Below, piece by piece: positions 8,601 to 16,017 of a DNA stretch of 64,000 nucleotides. The notes beneath the pieces are model-generated. The model worked only from the letters and a program-made list of their open reading frames with translations. It was not told where the DNA came from and searched no databases. The stretch's first letter is position 1. Each line of letters starts with the position of its first letter. This DNA comes from Rubrivivax sp. (GTDB taxonomy: Bacteria; Pseudomonadota; Gammaproteobacteria; Burkholderiales; Burkholderiaceae_C), in contig JAURZM010000055.1 of NCBI GenBank assembly GCA_030653385.1, forward strand, positions 1 through 64,000, in the 5' to 3' direction. The translations under genes and the position numbers were made by a program.

Positions 8601-11480
8601 GCCGGCCGCAGCAGCAGCGCCACCGCATCGGCCTGGCTCAGCAGCGCCGACCAGATGTGGTTTGCGCAAGACAATGACGACCGCATCGACCTGCTGCCCG
8701 AGCGCCGCGAAGTCGAGCCCGGCCAGACCGCACGGCTGCAGGTGCGCATGCCCTTCTTGCAGGCCACGGCGCTGGTGACGGTGGAACGTGAGGGGGTGAT
8801 CGACGCCCGGGTGGTGACGCTGAACGGCCGCGAGCCGGTCATCGAGGTGCCCATCCCCAAGTCGGCGGGCAGTGGGACCGACACCGGCGTCAGCTGGGCA
8901 CCCAACGTCGTCGTCAGCGCCTTCGTGCTGCGTGGCCGCCTGCGTGAAGCGCCGTGGTGGAGCCTGTTCACCTGGGGCTGGAAAGAACCCGGCGAATGGT
9001 GGCGTGCCTTCCGCTACGAAGGCAAGGAATGGCGTGCACCCACGGCGCTGGTCGACTTGGCCAAGCCGAGTTTCAAGCTGGGTGTGGCCGAGCTGAAAGT
9101 GGGCCTGGCCGACCACCGGCTGGATGTGAAAGTGAGCGCACCGCAGCCGCAATACGGTGTGCGCGAAACCGTGAAGGCCACGATCAGCGTGCGCCGTGGT
9201 GGCCAGCCGTTGGCGGGTGTGGAAGTGGCTTTCGCGGCCGTCGACGAAGGCTTGCTGGCCTTGCAGGGCAACGGCTCGTGGGCGCTGCTCGAAGCGATGC
9301 TGCAGCCGCGGCCGTGGGCCGTGGACACGGCCACCGCACAAAGCGAGATCATCGGCCGCCGCCATTACGGCCGCAAAGCCCTGCCACCCGGCGGTGGTGG
9401 TGGCCGCAACCCCACGCGCGAACTCTTCGACACGCTGCTCTTGTGGCGCGGCACGGTGGTGCTGGATGCCCAAGGCCAGGCCGTCGTCGACGTGCCCTTG
9501 AACGACTCGCTCACCAGCTTCCGGCTGGTGGCCGTGGCCGACGCGGGCACGGCGCTGTTCGGCACCGGCAGCACCAGCGTGCGCGTGACGCAAGACCTTC
9601 AGATGCTCAGCGGCCTGTCGCCGCTGGCCCGTGCCGGCGACCGTTTCGACGCCGGCTTCACGCTGCGCAACACCACGGCGCGTGCGATGACGGTGACCGC
9701 GTCGCTGCAGGGCAGCGCACAAGGTGCCGAACTGGCCGCACAGCCCGCCCCGCAGACCGTGCAGCTGGCCGCCGGTGCCGCCGCCGAGGTGCGCTGGCCG
9801 GTGCAGGTGCCCGATGGCGCGACGCGCATCGACTGGCAAGCGTCGGCCAGCGAAGTGGCCGGCGCAGGTGGCAGTGCACCCGCCAAGCCGGCCGCCGACC
9901 GCTTGAAGATCGTGCAGGCCATCGCACCCGCCGTGCCGCAACGGGTGTGGCAGGCCAGCCTGCAGGCGCTGGATGGCGCGGTGTCGGTGCCGATGTCCGC
10001 ACCGGCGGATGCCTTGCCCGGCTCCACGCAGGTCAACGTCGCGCTGATGCCCAGCCTGTCGGGTGCGCTGCCGGGCCTTCGTCGCTTTTTCGAAACCTAC
10101 CCCTACAGCTGCCTGGAGCAGAAAACCTCGCGGGCCATTGCGCTGCAGGACAGCGCGGGCTGGGCCCGGCTGCGCGAAGAAGCCGCGGGTTACCTGGACA
10201 AGGACGGCCTGGCGCACTATTTCCCACCCGGCGCGGGTGCGGACGCCACCGGCAGCGACCGCCTGACCGCCTACCTGATCACGGCGGCCCACGAAGCTGC
10301 GATGGCCTGGCCCAACACCACCCGCGAGACCATGCTGCAGGGCCTGCAGGCTTTTGTCGAAGGCCGCATCGAACGCCGCTTTCCTTCGCCGCGCAACGAC
10401 CTGGACGTGCGCAAGCTGGCCGCGCTGGACGCGCTGGCGCGCCACGGCCGGGTGCAGGCGCGGCAGCTGGGCAGCATCGCGTGGACACCCGCAGCCTGGC
10501 CCACGTCGGCCCTGCTCGACGCCTGGAGCCTGTACCGCCGCGTCGACACGCTGCCCGACCGCGAGGCACGGCTGGACGAAGTGCAGCGCCTGATCCGCAG
10601 CCGCCTGGTGGCCGGTGGCACGACGCTGAAGTTCAGCACCGAAAGCAGCGACGACTGGTGGTGGTTGATGGACGGCCCCGACGCCAACGCCGCCCGCCTG
10701 TTGCTGGCAGCGGTGGACGCGCCGGCGTGGAAGGACGAGGTGGCGCAGATCCTGACCGGAACGCTGGCACGGCAGAAACGTGGTGCCTGGACCACCACCA
10801 CCGCCAACCTGTGGGGCGTGCTGGCGCTGCAGCGTTTCGCTGCGCGCTTCGAAAGTGTGCCGGTGGCCGGCCGCAGCACGGTGCAGCAGGGCGCGCTGGC
10901 CTTGACGCTGGACTGGGCGATGGCACCCGCTGGCGACATGCTGCAGCTGCCCATCGGCGACGGTTCGCCGCTGAGGGTGCAGCACGAAGGCAGCGGCCGG
11001 CCCTGGTTGACGGTGCAGACACTCGCCGCCGTGCCGCTGAAGGCGCCGCTGTTTGCCGGCTACCGCATCACCAAGACCATGGCTGCCGTGCAGCGCAAGC
11101 AGCCCAACGTGTGGAGCCGGGGCGACATCGTGCGTGTGCGCATCGAGGTCGATGCGTCTGTGGACATGTCCTGGGTTGTTGTCGCCGACCCGGTGCCTGC
11201 CGGCGCCACGCTGCTGGGCAGCGGGCTGGGGCGCGATTCGGTCATCGCCACGCAGGGCGAAAAGCGCGAAGGCCGCGCCTGGCCGGCTTTCGAAGAACGC
11301 GCGGCCGACGCCTGGCGCGGTTACTTCGACTGGATGCCACGCGGCAAGCAGGTGGTGGAGTACACCTTGCGCCTGAACACCAGCGGCCGCTTCCTGATGC
11401 CCCCGACCCGCGTCGAGGCCATGTACGCGCCCGAGACCTTCGGCGAGCGGCCCAACACGGCCTGGGAGGTGGTGCCGTGA
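5646..11480 (+). CDS. Bacterial alpha-2-macroglobulin (YfhM type, with thioester)
   Basis: This very large protein (1944 residues) is a periplasmic protease trap of the bacterial alpha-2-macroglobulin family. The thioester motif CLEQ is intact at about residue 1489 (SCLEQKTSRA), followed by the alpha/alpha-toroid segment and a C-terminal receptor-like domain. MG domains fill the N-terminal half. An N-terminal hydrophobic segment (LSSLALVLLAGLGAAQAAA) acts as export signal, with no lipobox Cys visible. GGGAGG-like sequence ahead of ATG 5646 supports the start. The stop overlaps the GTG of pbpC, the classical macroglobulin-PBP1C pair thought to protect and repair the envelope when proteases breach it. 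An AGAATG candidate -10 lies at 5621. Confidence 0.95.
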   Translation: MQVGSTKGWLKLDPWPQLSSLALVLLAGLGAAQAAAVTQVTPQGEVGEVRQVSIRFDSAVVPAGDPRAAAPYTLQCNGSTPAGETRWLNERQWVYDLREPLASGQRCTLKPAAGFVPLGGGTGSTTSATPAGFKDYSFATGAPLVLQVQPWPGSTIEEDQHFLLRLNGAPDPASVRTSAWCEVEGLGERMPVRLLEGTERSEALRLMRRDTRSGHFVLLACQRPFAAEAGVRLVWGPGIASAGQAQIVSKRAQRFQWKVRPRLLAEFSCERESARAPCLPLRPMVLSFNAPVPRALALAARLQPAQGAALSPQVDAQDRGATLREVRFAAPLPENTRFKLTLPPQVQDETGRPLANAGSFPLDVATGAMPPLARFAGAPFGIVEAGSSAAEPAMLPLTLRHVQADLQGASTSGRVAIKHINPGSSDETLLKWMLRLQKDHDEQFKTREQPLLAQEADVRRADLPQLTTTQPRATEVIGVPLMQRGYHVVEVESRILGQALLESKAPMYARTGVLVTNLGVHFKRGRTSSLVWVTTLDRGRPVAGAKVAVNSCRGVPLWNGSTDANGIARVDRSFDDTKDDNCDEGNGLFVTARHADKMGPDIGWVFSRWNRGIEPWRFNIASQGHGAPASTQRAHTVFDRTLLRVGETVSMKHFVREETLSGLALPAVDTLPTEVVLTHVGSDAVVKLPLLWPARAGAGGPARSTESQWQIPRTAALGLYDVALQRGDTRLGSGSFRVEAFRVPLVDARLSGPSGVLVAPTELPFAAQLNALAGGPMAAAPVTLSALLRPAAPQFAGHEEFNFTAARPDPSQDEDSGDAGDGSVLVADKLAATTDRNGAARLVVPKLPPLSGPADLQSELTFTDPNGEVQTVSQRLRLWPAAVVVGLRLPGWAAARGEVPFTALVLSTDGKVLPGRAVQVQAVQHTTISTRKRIVGGFYSYDNRRESKPLGVVCSGNTDAQGRLSCSAKLQVSGEVEFQATAKDDAGRSSSATASAWLSSADQMWFAQDNDDRIDLLPERREVEPGQTARLQVRMPFLQATALVTVEREGVIDARVVTLNGREPVIEVPIPKSAGSGTDTGVSWAPNVVVSAFVLRGRLREAPWWSLFTWGWKEPGEWWRAFRYEGKEWRAPTALVDLAKPSFKLGVAELKVGLADHRLDVKVSAPQPQYGVRETVKATISVRRGGQPLAGVEVAFAAVDEGLLALQGNGSWALLEAMLQPRPWAVDTATAQSEIIGRRHYGRKALPPGGGGGRNPTRELFDTLLLWRGTVVLDAQGQAVVDVPLNDSLTSFRLVAVADAGTALFGTGSTSVRVTQDLQMLSGLSPLARAGDRFDAGFTLRNTTARAMTVTASLQGSAQGAELAAQPAPQTVQLAAGAAAEVRWPVQVPDGATRIDWQASASEVAGAGGSAPAKPAADRLKIVQAIAPAVPQRVWQASLQALDGAVSVPMSAPADALPGSTQVNVALMPSLSGALPGLRRFFETYPYSCLEQKTSRAIALQDSAGWARLREEAAGYLDKDGLAHYFPPGAGADATGSDRLTAYLITAAHEAAMAWPNTTRETMLQGLQAFVEGRIERRFPSPRNDLDVRKLAALDALARHGRVQARQLGSIAWTPAAWPTSALLDAWSLYRRVDTLPDREARLDEVQRLIRSRLVAGGTTLKFSTESSDDWWWLMDGPDANAARLLLAAVDAPAWKDEVAQILTGTLARQKRGAWTTTTANLWGVLALQRFAARFESVPVAGRSTVQQGALALTLDWAMAPAGDMLQLPIGDGSPLRVQHEGSGRPWLTVQTLAAVPLKAPLFAGYRITKTMAAVQRKQPNVWSRGDIVRVRIEVDASVDMSWVVVADPVPAGATLLGSGLGRDSVIATQGEKREGRAWPAFEERAADAWRGYFDWMPRGKQVVEYTLRLNTSGRFLMPPTRVEAMYAPETFGERPNTAWEVVP

Positions 11481-13633
11481 ATCGGCAGCGCGCGGCGGCG
11501 GTGGTGGCTGCGGCCAGCTTGGCGCTGACTGCGGCCAGCTTGGCGCTGGCGGCCTTCGATGCCCACGCCTTGCCCAGCTTCGACAGCGTGCGGGCCGCAC
11601 ACACGCCGTCGGACATTCCGCTGCTCAGCCGCGACGGCGTGCCGATGCAGCAACTGCGCATCGACAGCCACGTGCGGCGTGGGCCGTGGTTGGCGCTGGC
11701 CGATGTGTCACCGGCCTTGCGCCACGCGCTGGTGCTCAGCGAAGACCAGCGTTTCTGGCAACACGGCGGCGTGGACTGGCGCGCACTGGCCGCCAGCGCC
11801 TGGGGCAATGCCTGGAACAGCAAGACCCGTGGCGCTTCGACGCTGACCATGCAGCTGGCCGGCCTGCTGGACGAAGACCTGGCACGCCCCGCCGGCGGCC
11901 GCACGGTGGGCGGCAAGGTGTCGCAGATCGTGCGGGCGCGCGAGCTCGAAGCGCAGTGGAGCAAGACGCAGATCCTGGAGGCCTACCTGAACCAGGTGCC
12001 GCTGCGCGGCGAACTGGTGGGCGTGGCGGCGGCGTCGCAGCAGCTGTTCGGCAAACATGCCAGCGGGCTGGATGCCATCGAAGCGGCCATGCTGGCAGTG
12101 ATGGTGCGTGCCCCCAATGCGCAGGCGGCCGTGCTGCAGCGCCGCGCCTGCGAGGTGCTGAATCAACAGGCGCAAAGCTGCAGCGGCCTGGCCACCACCA
12201 TCGAACAGGCCCTGGCGCGCCGCCCCGGCCCGGCGTCCGGCCCCAGCCTGGCGCCGCACCTGGCGCAGCTGATGTGGCGGGAACACCTGCGTGAACGCGC
12301 CCGGACCTCGTCAGATGCACCCGCACCCCGTGCGCTGCACAGCACGCTGGACGCCACGCTGCAGCGTGTGGCGCTGCAGGCGCTGCGCCGGCAGCTGCAG
12401 GAACTGCGCGGCCGCAACGCCGAAGACGGCGCCGTGCTGGTGCTGGACAACCGCAGCGGCGAGGTGCTGGCCTGGGTGGGGTCCAGCGGCGCCACTTCAT
12501 CGGCCGCCGAGGTGGACGCCGTGCTCGCGCGCCGCCAACCCGGCAGCACGCTGAAGCCGTTTGTGTACGCGACCGCGCTGCAGCAAAAGCTCATCACACC
12601 CGCCAGCGTGCTGGACGACGCACCGCTGCAACTGGCCGCGGGCGGCGCGTTGTACCAGCCGCAGAACTACGACCAGCGCTTTCGCGGGCCGGTGAGTGTG
12701 CGCACCGCGCTGGCGTCCAGCCTGAACATCCCGGCGGTGCAGGTGGCCGCGATGCTGGGCCCCGATGCGCTCTTCGACAGCCTGAACCGCGCCGGCCTGA
12801 AGCTGGACCAGACGGCCGGTTTCCACGGCCTGGCGATGGCGCTGGGTGGTGCCGAGGTGACGTTGCTGGACCTGGGCAACGCCTACCGCATGCTGGCGCG
12901 GCAGGGCCTCGTCGGCCCGGTTCGCTGGCGCAGCGACATGAGCACAGCCGCTCCGACCCGTGTGCTGCCGGCCACCGTGGCCTGGCAGGTGGCCGACATG
13001 CTGGCCGACCCCGCCGCACGCGCGCTGACCTTCGGTCTGGACAGCCCGCTGGTGACACGCGGCTGGGCGGCCGTGAAAACCGGCACCAGCAAGGACCTGC
13101 GCGACAACTGGTGCATCGGCTTCACGCCGCAGTTCACGGTGGGCGTGTGGGTGGGCAATGCCAGCGGCGCGCCGATGCATGGCGTCAGCGGCGTCAGCGG
13201 CGCAGCGCCGGTGTGGCGCGAGGTGGTGATGCACCTGCAGTCCCGCACGTCGGCGGGCACCGCGTCACCAACACCCACACGGCCGACCGGTCTGGTGGCG
13301 CAGGGCGGCGACTGGTTCCTGCCCGGCACCGAACCCCACGTGGCTTCCTTGCGGCCCGTGGTGATGCCGCGCTTTGGCATCCAGTCACCCCGCAACGGCA
13401 GCGTCATCGTGCTCGACCCCGAGATCCCGATGGCCGCGCAGCGGCTGGTGTTTGTCGGTCAGCCCGGCCAGTGGTTCGTGGGTTCGCGCCAGGTGGGCAG
13501 CGGCAGCACGGTGCACTGGCTGCCGCGCCCGGGGCGGCATGTGCTGGAAAGGCGTTCGGCCGAAGGCACCGACCGTGTCGAGTTCGAGGTGCGCGCGGCG
13601 CCGAACCGGGCCGTCAGGAAGCCGAGCGGCTGA
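11477..13633 (+). CDS. pbpC: Penicillin-binding protein 1C
   Basis: This bifunctional class A penicillin-binding protein carries a transglycosylase domain (LSEDQRFWQHGGVDW with the catalytic Glu near residue 88, then GASTLTMQLAGLL). The transpeptidase domain has Ser-x-x-Lys at STLK (about 357), SLN in ASSLNIP, and KTGTS at about 534. A C-terminal beta-sandwich typical of PBP1C follows. The start is GTG 11477, overlapping the macroglobulin stop as GTGA. The ORF track's start at 8954 is read-through of the other frame. The N-terminus carries a membrane anchor (AAAVVAAASLALTAASLALAA). At 718 residues it is slightly shorter than E. coli PBP1C. Its 3' end overlaps the convergent membrane-protein gene by 20 bp. 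Confidence 0.95.
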   Translation: MNRQRAAAVVAAASLALTAASLALAAFDAHALPSFDSVRAAHTPSDIPLLSRDGVPMQQLRIDSHVRRGPWLALADVSPALRHALVLSEDQRFWQHGGVDWRALAASAWGNAWNSKTRGASTLTMQLAGLLDEDLARPAGGRTVGGKVSQIVRARELEAQWSKTQILEAYLNQVPLRGELVGVAAASQQLFGKHASGLDAIEAAMLAVMVRAPNAQAAVLQRRACEVLNQQAQSCSGLATTIEQALARRPGPASGPSLAPHLAQLMWREHLRERARTSSDAPAPRALHSTLDATLQRVALQALRRQLQELRGRNAEDGAVLVLDNRSGEVLAWVGSSGATSSAAEVDAVLARRQPGSTLKPFVYATALQQKLITPASVLDDAPLQLAAGGALYQPQNYDQRFRGPVSVRTALASSLNIPAVQVAAMLGPDALFDSLNRAGLKLDQTAGFHGLAMALGGAEVTLLDLGNAYRMLARQGLVGPVRWRSDMSTAAPTRVLPATVAWQVADMLADPAARALTFGLDSPLVTRGWAAVKTGTSKDLRDNWCIGFTPQFTVGVWVGNASGAPMHGVSGVSGAAPVWREVVMHLQSRTSAGTASPTPTRPTGLVAQGGDWFLPGTEPHVASLRPVVMPRFGIQSPRNGSVIVLDPEIPMAAQRLVFVGQPGQWFVGSRQVGSGSTVHWLPRPGRHVLERRSAEGTDRVEFEVRAAPNRAVRKPSG

Positions 13634-13973
13634 ACATCTTCTCGGTGGCCACGTCGATGACCATGCCACACAGGCTGTACAGCAGCGAGCCGATGAGTGC
13701 GGCGGTGAAGCCCGGCACGTTGAAGCCGCTGAGCAAGGACGCCGCGGCCCAGAACATCAGCGCATTGATGACAAAGAGAAAAAGTCCCAGCGTCAAGAGC
13801 GTCACCGGCAGCGTCAACAGCACCAGCAGCGGCCGTACCAAAGTGTTGAGCAGACCCAGCACGAATGCGGCAAACAACGCCGTTCCGAAGCTGGCCACCG
13901 ACACCCCGGGGTACACGTTGGCCACCAGCAAAAGCGCTGCGGCAAGCAACAACCAACGCACGATGATCTTCAT
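13614..13973 (-). CDS. Phage holin family 4 / YvlD-like small membrane protein
   Basis: The 119-residue protein has four predicted transmembrane helices (about residues 5-25, 30-52, 58-80 and 88-108). Its sequence is of the YvlD or 'holin superfamily IV' type (FGTALFAAFVLGLLNTLVRPLL is diagnostic in style). Despite the name, such genes are chromosomal and are not part of a prophage; their function is unknown. The ATG at 13973 gives a clean N-terminus (MKIIVRWLLLA). The gene converges on pbpC with a 20-bp overlap and diverges from the SWIB gene. Confidence 0.85.
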   Translation of the reverse strand: MKIIVRWLLLAAALLLVANVYPGVSVASFGTALFAAFVLGLLNTLVRPLLVLLTLPVTLLTLGLFLFVINALMFWAAASLLSGFNVPGFTAALIGSLLYSLCGMVIDVATEKMFSRSAS

Positions 13974-14156
13974 GGCCGCAGCATACCGTGGTGCCGAAGC
14001 CGCTTTTACCTAGGAAAACCGCTTCTCTTTGCCCGGTGCAGGCATTACCATCGCGGCTGCCCGTTTGCTAGCACAGACAGGTCCTGAAAAGTTGCAAAGC
14101 TTCAAGAGACCTGCACGGCATTCGGCTTCCCTCATCCACTGACGGAGAACATCCAC

Positions 14157-14573
14157 ATGGCAACTGCGAAGAAACCCGCCCCGAAAAAAGCCCCGGCCAA
14201 GAAGGCTGCACCGGCAAAGACCGCCGCCAAGAAGGCCGCTCCGGCCAAGAAGGCAGCGCCTGCAAAGAAGGCCGCTCCGGCCAAGAAGGCAGCGCCCGCC
14301 AAGAAGGCAGCACCGGCCAAGAAGCGCGCCCCCAGCGCGGCATTCATGAAGGCCATGACCCCGAGCGCAGCCCTGGCCGCGATCGTGGGCGACAAGCCGC
14401 TGCCGCGCACCGAGGTGACCAAGAAGGTGTGGGAATACATCAAGAAGAACAGTCTGCAAGACAAGGTCAAGCGCACGATGATCAACGCCGACGCCAAGCT
14501 CAAGGCCGTCGTCGGCGTCAGCCCGATCAGCATGTTCGGCATGACCAAGGAAATCAGCAAGCACCTCAAGTGA
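14157..14573 (+). CDS. Lys/Ala-rich SWIB/MDM2-domain protein
   Basis: This 138-residue DNA-associated protein has two parts. Residues 1-60 are histone H1-like, made of repeated AAPAKK units. Residues 65-138 form a SWIB/MDM2 domain (TEVTKKVWEYIKKNSLQD ... MFGMTKEISKHL). SWIB domains in eukaryotes belong to chromatin remodelling complexes. In bacteria they occur as small basic proteins in chlamydiae and many Burkholderiales, presumably nucleoid-binding. GACGGAGAAC precedes the ATG at a suitable spacing. A strong terminator follows directly, so it is a monocistronic unit. The 183 bases upstream contain no gene. Confidence 0.92.
   Translation: MATAKKPAPKKAPAKKAAPAKTAAKKAAPAKKAAPAKKAAPAKKAAPAKKAAPAKKRAPSAAFMKAMTPSAALAAIVGDKPLPRTEVTKKVWEYIKKNSLQDKVKRTMINADAKLKAVVGVSPISMFGMTKEISKHLK
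14180..14322 (+). repeat. Tandem AAGAAGGC(A/C)GC(T/A)CC-type repeats encoding AAPAKK units
   Basis: About eight imperfect copies of an 18-base unit (core GCCAAGAAGGC) encode alternating Lys-Lys and Ala/Pro. Such in-frame repeats can gain or lose units by slippage, so tail length may differ between strains. Confidence 0.75.
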
Positions 14574-14595
14574 GGCCTGCTGCGCTGTTTTGAGC

Positions 14596-14619
14596 AAGGG
14601 CCCTTCGGGGCCCTTTTTT
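14596..14619 (+). terminator. Rho-independent terminator of the SWIB gene
   Basis: AAGGGCCC-TTCG-GGGCCCTT forms a perfect 8-bp stem with a stable UUCG loop and runs into TTTTC. It begins 22 bases after the SWIB stop. Confidence 0.92.
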
Positions 14620-14665
14620 CTTTGGCTCCCTCTCCTTCCGGGAGAGGGGGCAGAAAGAAACACGC

Positions 14666-15265
14666 TCAGCCCAGCCGGCGCTGCAGGAAGTCCAGCCGGT
14701 CCTGGCCCCAGAAGATCTCGCCTTCGACCACGTAGCTGGGCGAACCGAAGACCTGCGCGGCGATGGCCTGCTGCGTGTACCGCTCGTAGGTGGCCTGCAC
14801 CTCGGGCGCCTGCGCATCGCTGGCGCGTTGCGCGTTCAAGCCACATTCGGCCAGCAGCTCGGCCCGTGTGGCGGGGTTGTTGATGTCACGTTCCTGCGCC
14901 CACACGGCCGTCAGCACGGCGCCGGTCAACTGCAGCGCGGCCGCCGCGCCGTCGAGCTGATCGACGGCGATGATCAAACGTGCCGCGTCATCACCCGGCA
15001 CCGGAAAGTGCCTGGGCTTGATGTTCAACGGCATCTGCAGCTGGTCGCGCCAGCGCGCCAGTTCCACCAGCCGGTAGGCCTGGCGCTGCGGCGGCCGCTG
15101 GGCCAGCGGCAGGCCGCCCGACACCGGGAAGATCTTGCCGCCCAGGTCGACCGGCATCACATGCACCGTGGCGCCGGCCTTCTGCGCCATGGCAACGAAG
15201 CGGGCGTGGCCCAGGTAGGTCCACGGCGATTGCGGCGCCAGGTAGTAGTCGATGGTGATGGGCAT
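14666..15265 (-). CDS. 2-hydroxychromene-2-carboxylate isomerase / DsbA-like protein
   Basis: The 199-residue protein belongs to the kappa-GST/DsbA thioredoxin-fold family that includes 2-hydroxychromene-2-carboxylate isomerase of naphthalene degradation. The active-site region SPWTYLG replaces the CXXC of true DsbA, with Ser as the glutathione-activating residue. The family's C-terminal VFGSPSYVVEGEIFWGQDRL is intact. No aromatic-degradation genes are nearby, so the natural substrate is unknown and a general glutathione-dependent role is equally likely. ATG 15265 gives the usual N-terminus (MPITIDYYLAP). Confidence 0.88.
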   Translation of the reverse strand: MPITIDYYLAPQSPWTYLGHARFVAMAQKAGATVHVMPVDLGGKIFPVSGGLPLAQRPPQRQAYRLVELARWRDQLQMPLNIKPRHFPVPGDDAARLIIAVDQLDGAAAALQLTGAVLTAVWAQERDINNPATRAELLAECGLNAQRASDAQAPEVQATYERYTQQAIAAQVFGSPSYVVEGEIFWGQDRLDFLQRRLG

Positions 15266-15331
15266 GTGAGCTTTCGGTGGGCAAGCGGGGGAAGTCGGCA
15301 GAAGGAACAGGCTGTCGGGGATACGGACGGC

Positions 15332-15991
15332 TTACACCAGCAGACCCGCCGCGCGCAGAGTGGCCAGCAGGCCGCGTGCGAACTTGTCGTGGCCGGCGGC
15401 GTTGGCGTGGATGGCGTCGGCGCGCAGGCTGTCGTCGGCCAACACATCCGACCAGCCCTGGCGGTGCAGCGGCACCTGCAAGGCTTCGGCCAGTTCGCGG
15501 TACATCGGGTGGTCGCTCAGCGAACCGGTGAAACGCGCCGCCAGGGTGGGCCGCGGCACCGCGATCAACAGCAACTGCGCGCCACTGGCCTTCACGGTGT
15601 CCACCGTTTGCCGGATGTTGGCGCGGGTCTGGTTTTCGTCCATGCGCCGCAGCAGGTCGTTGCCGCCGATGCCCAGCAGCACCAGCGAAGGCTGGTGTTC
15701 GGCCAGCAGGCCAGGCGCACGTTCCAGCGTCTGGGCCGAGGTGTGGCCCGGCACGCCGGCGTTGACCACGTCCCAGCCCGTCAGGCCGGCCAGCACGGCG
15801 GGGAAGGCAGTGTCGGGTGTGGCGCCGGTGCCGTGGGTCAGCGAATCGCCGAGGGCCAGCACCTTCGCACCCGCCGCCACCGGCCGGCCCTGGATGGGCT
15901 TGCGGCTGCAGGCCGGCAGCGTGAACACAGCCACGCCGCCGATCAGTGCGACCAGACAGTGACGGCGGTGAACAGACGGCATGCAGGGCAT
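15332..15991 (-). CDS. SGNH-fold arylesterase / TesA-like lipoprotein
   Basis: This GDSL/SGNH hydrolase has all four blocks: GDSLTHG (nucleophile Ser), the block II Gly in NAGVPGHT, GGND, and D.IH in DAIHANAAGH. The N-terminal hydrophobic stretch ends in LPAC, a good lipobox, so the mature enzyme should be lipid-anchored in the periplasm. Family members hydrolyse short-chain esters or thioesters (arylesterase, TesA); the substrate cannot be read from sequence. It lies 26 bp downstream of uvrA's end on the same strand. Confidence 0.87.
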   Translation of the reverse strand: MPCMPSVHRRHCLVALIGGVAVFTLPACSRKPIQGRPVAAGAKVLALGDSLTHGTGATPDTAFPAVLAGLTGWDVVNAGVPGHTSAQTLERAPGLLAEHQPSLVLLGIGGNDLLRRMDENQTRANIRQTVDTVKASGAQLLLIAVPRPTLAARFTGSLSDHPMYRELAEALQVPLHRQGWSDVLADDSLRADAIHANAAGHDKFARGLLATLRAAGLLV

Positions 15992-16017
15992 TCTGCCGCC
16001 GTCGGCGATGCTGCCGT

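Noticed and set aside
8076-11600. 1174-aa minus-strand ORF opposite the macroglobulin, and other long opposite-strand ORFs such as 22737-25340 and 60454-62763
   Set aside because: His/Gln/Arg-rich composition without any motif, and complete overlap with genes that have clear domains. They are GC-driven shadows.
13614-13973. Prophage holin
   Set aside because: The holin name of this membrane family is historical. No other phage gene is nearby.
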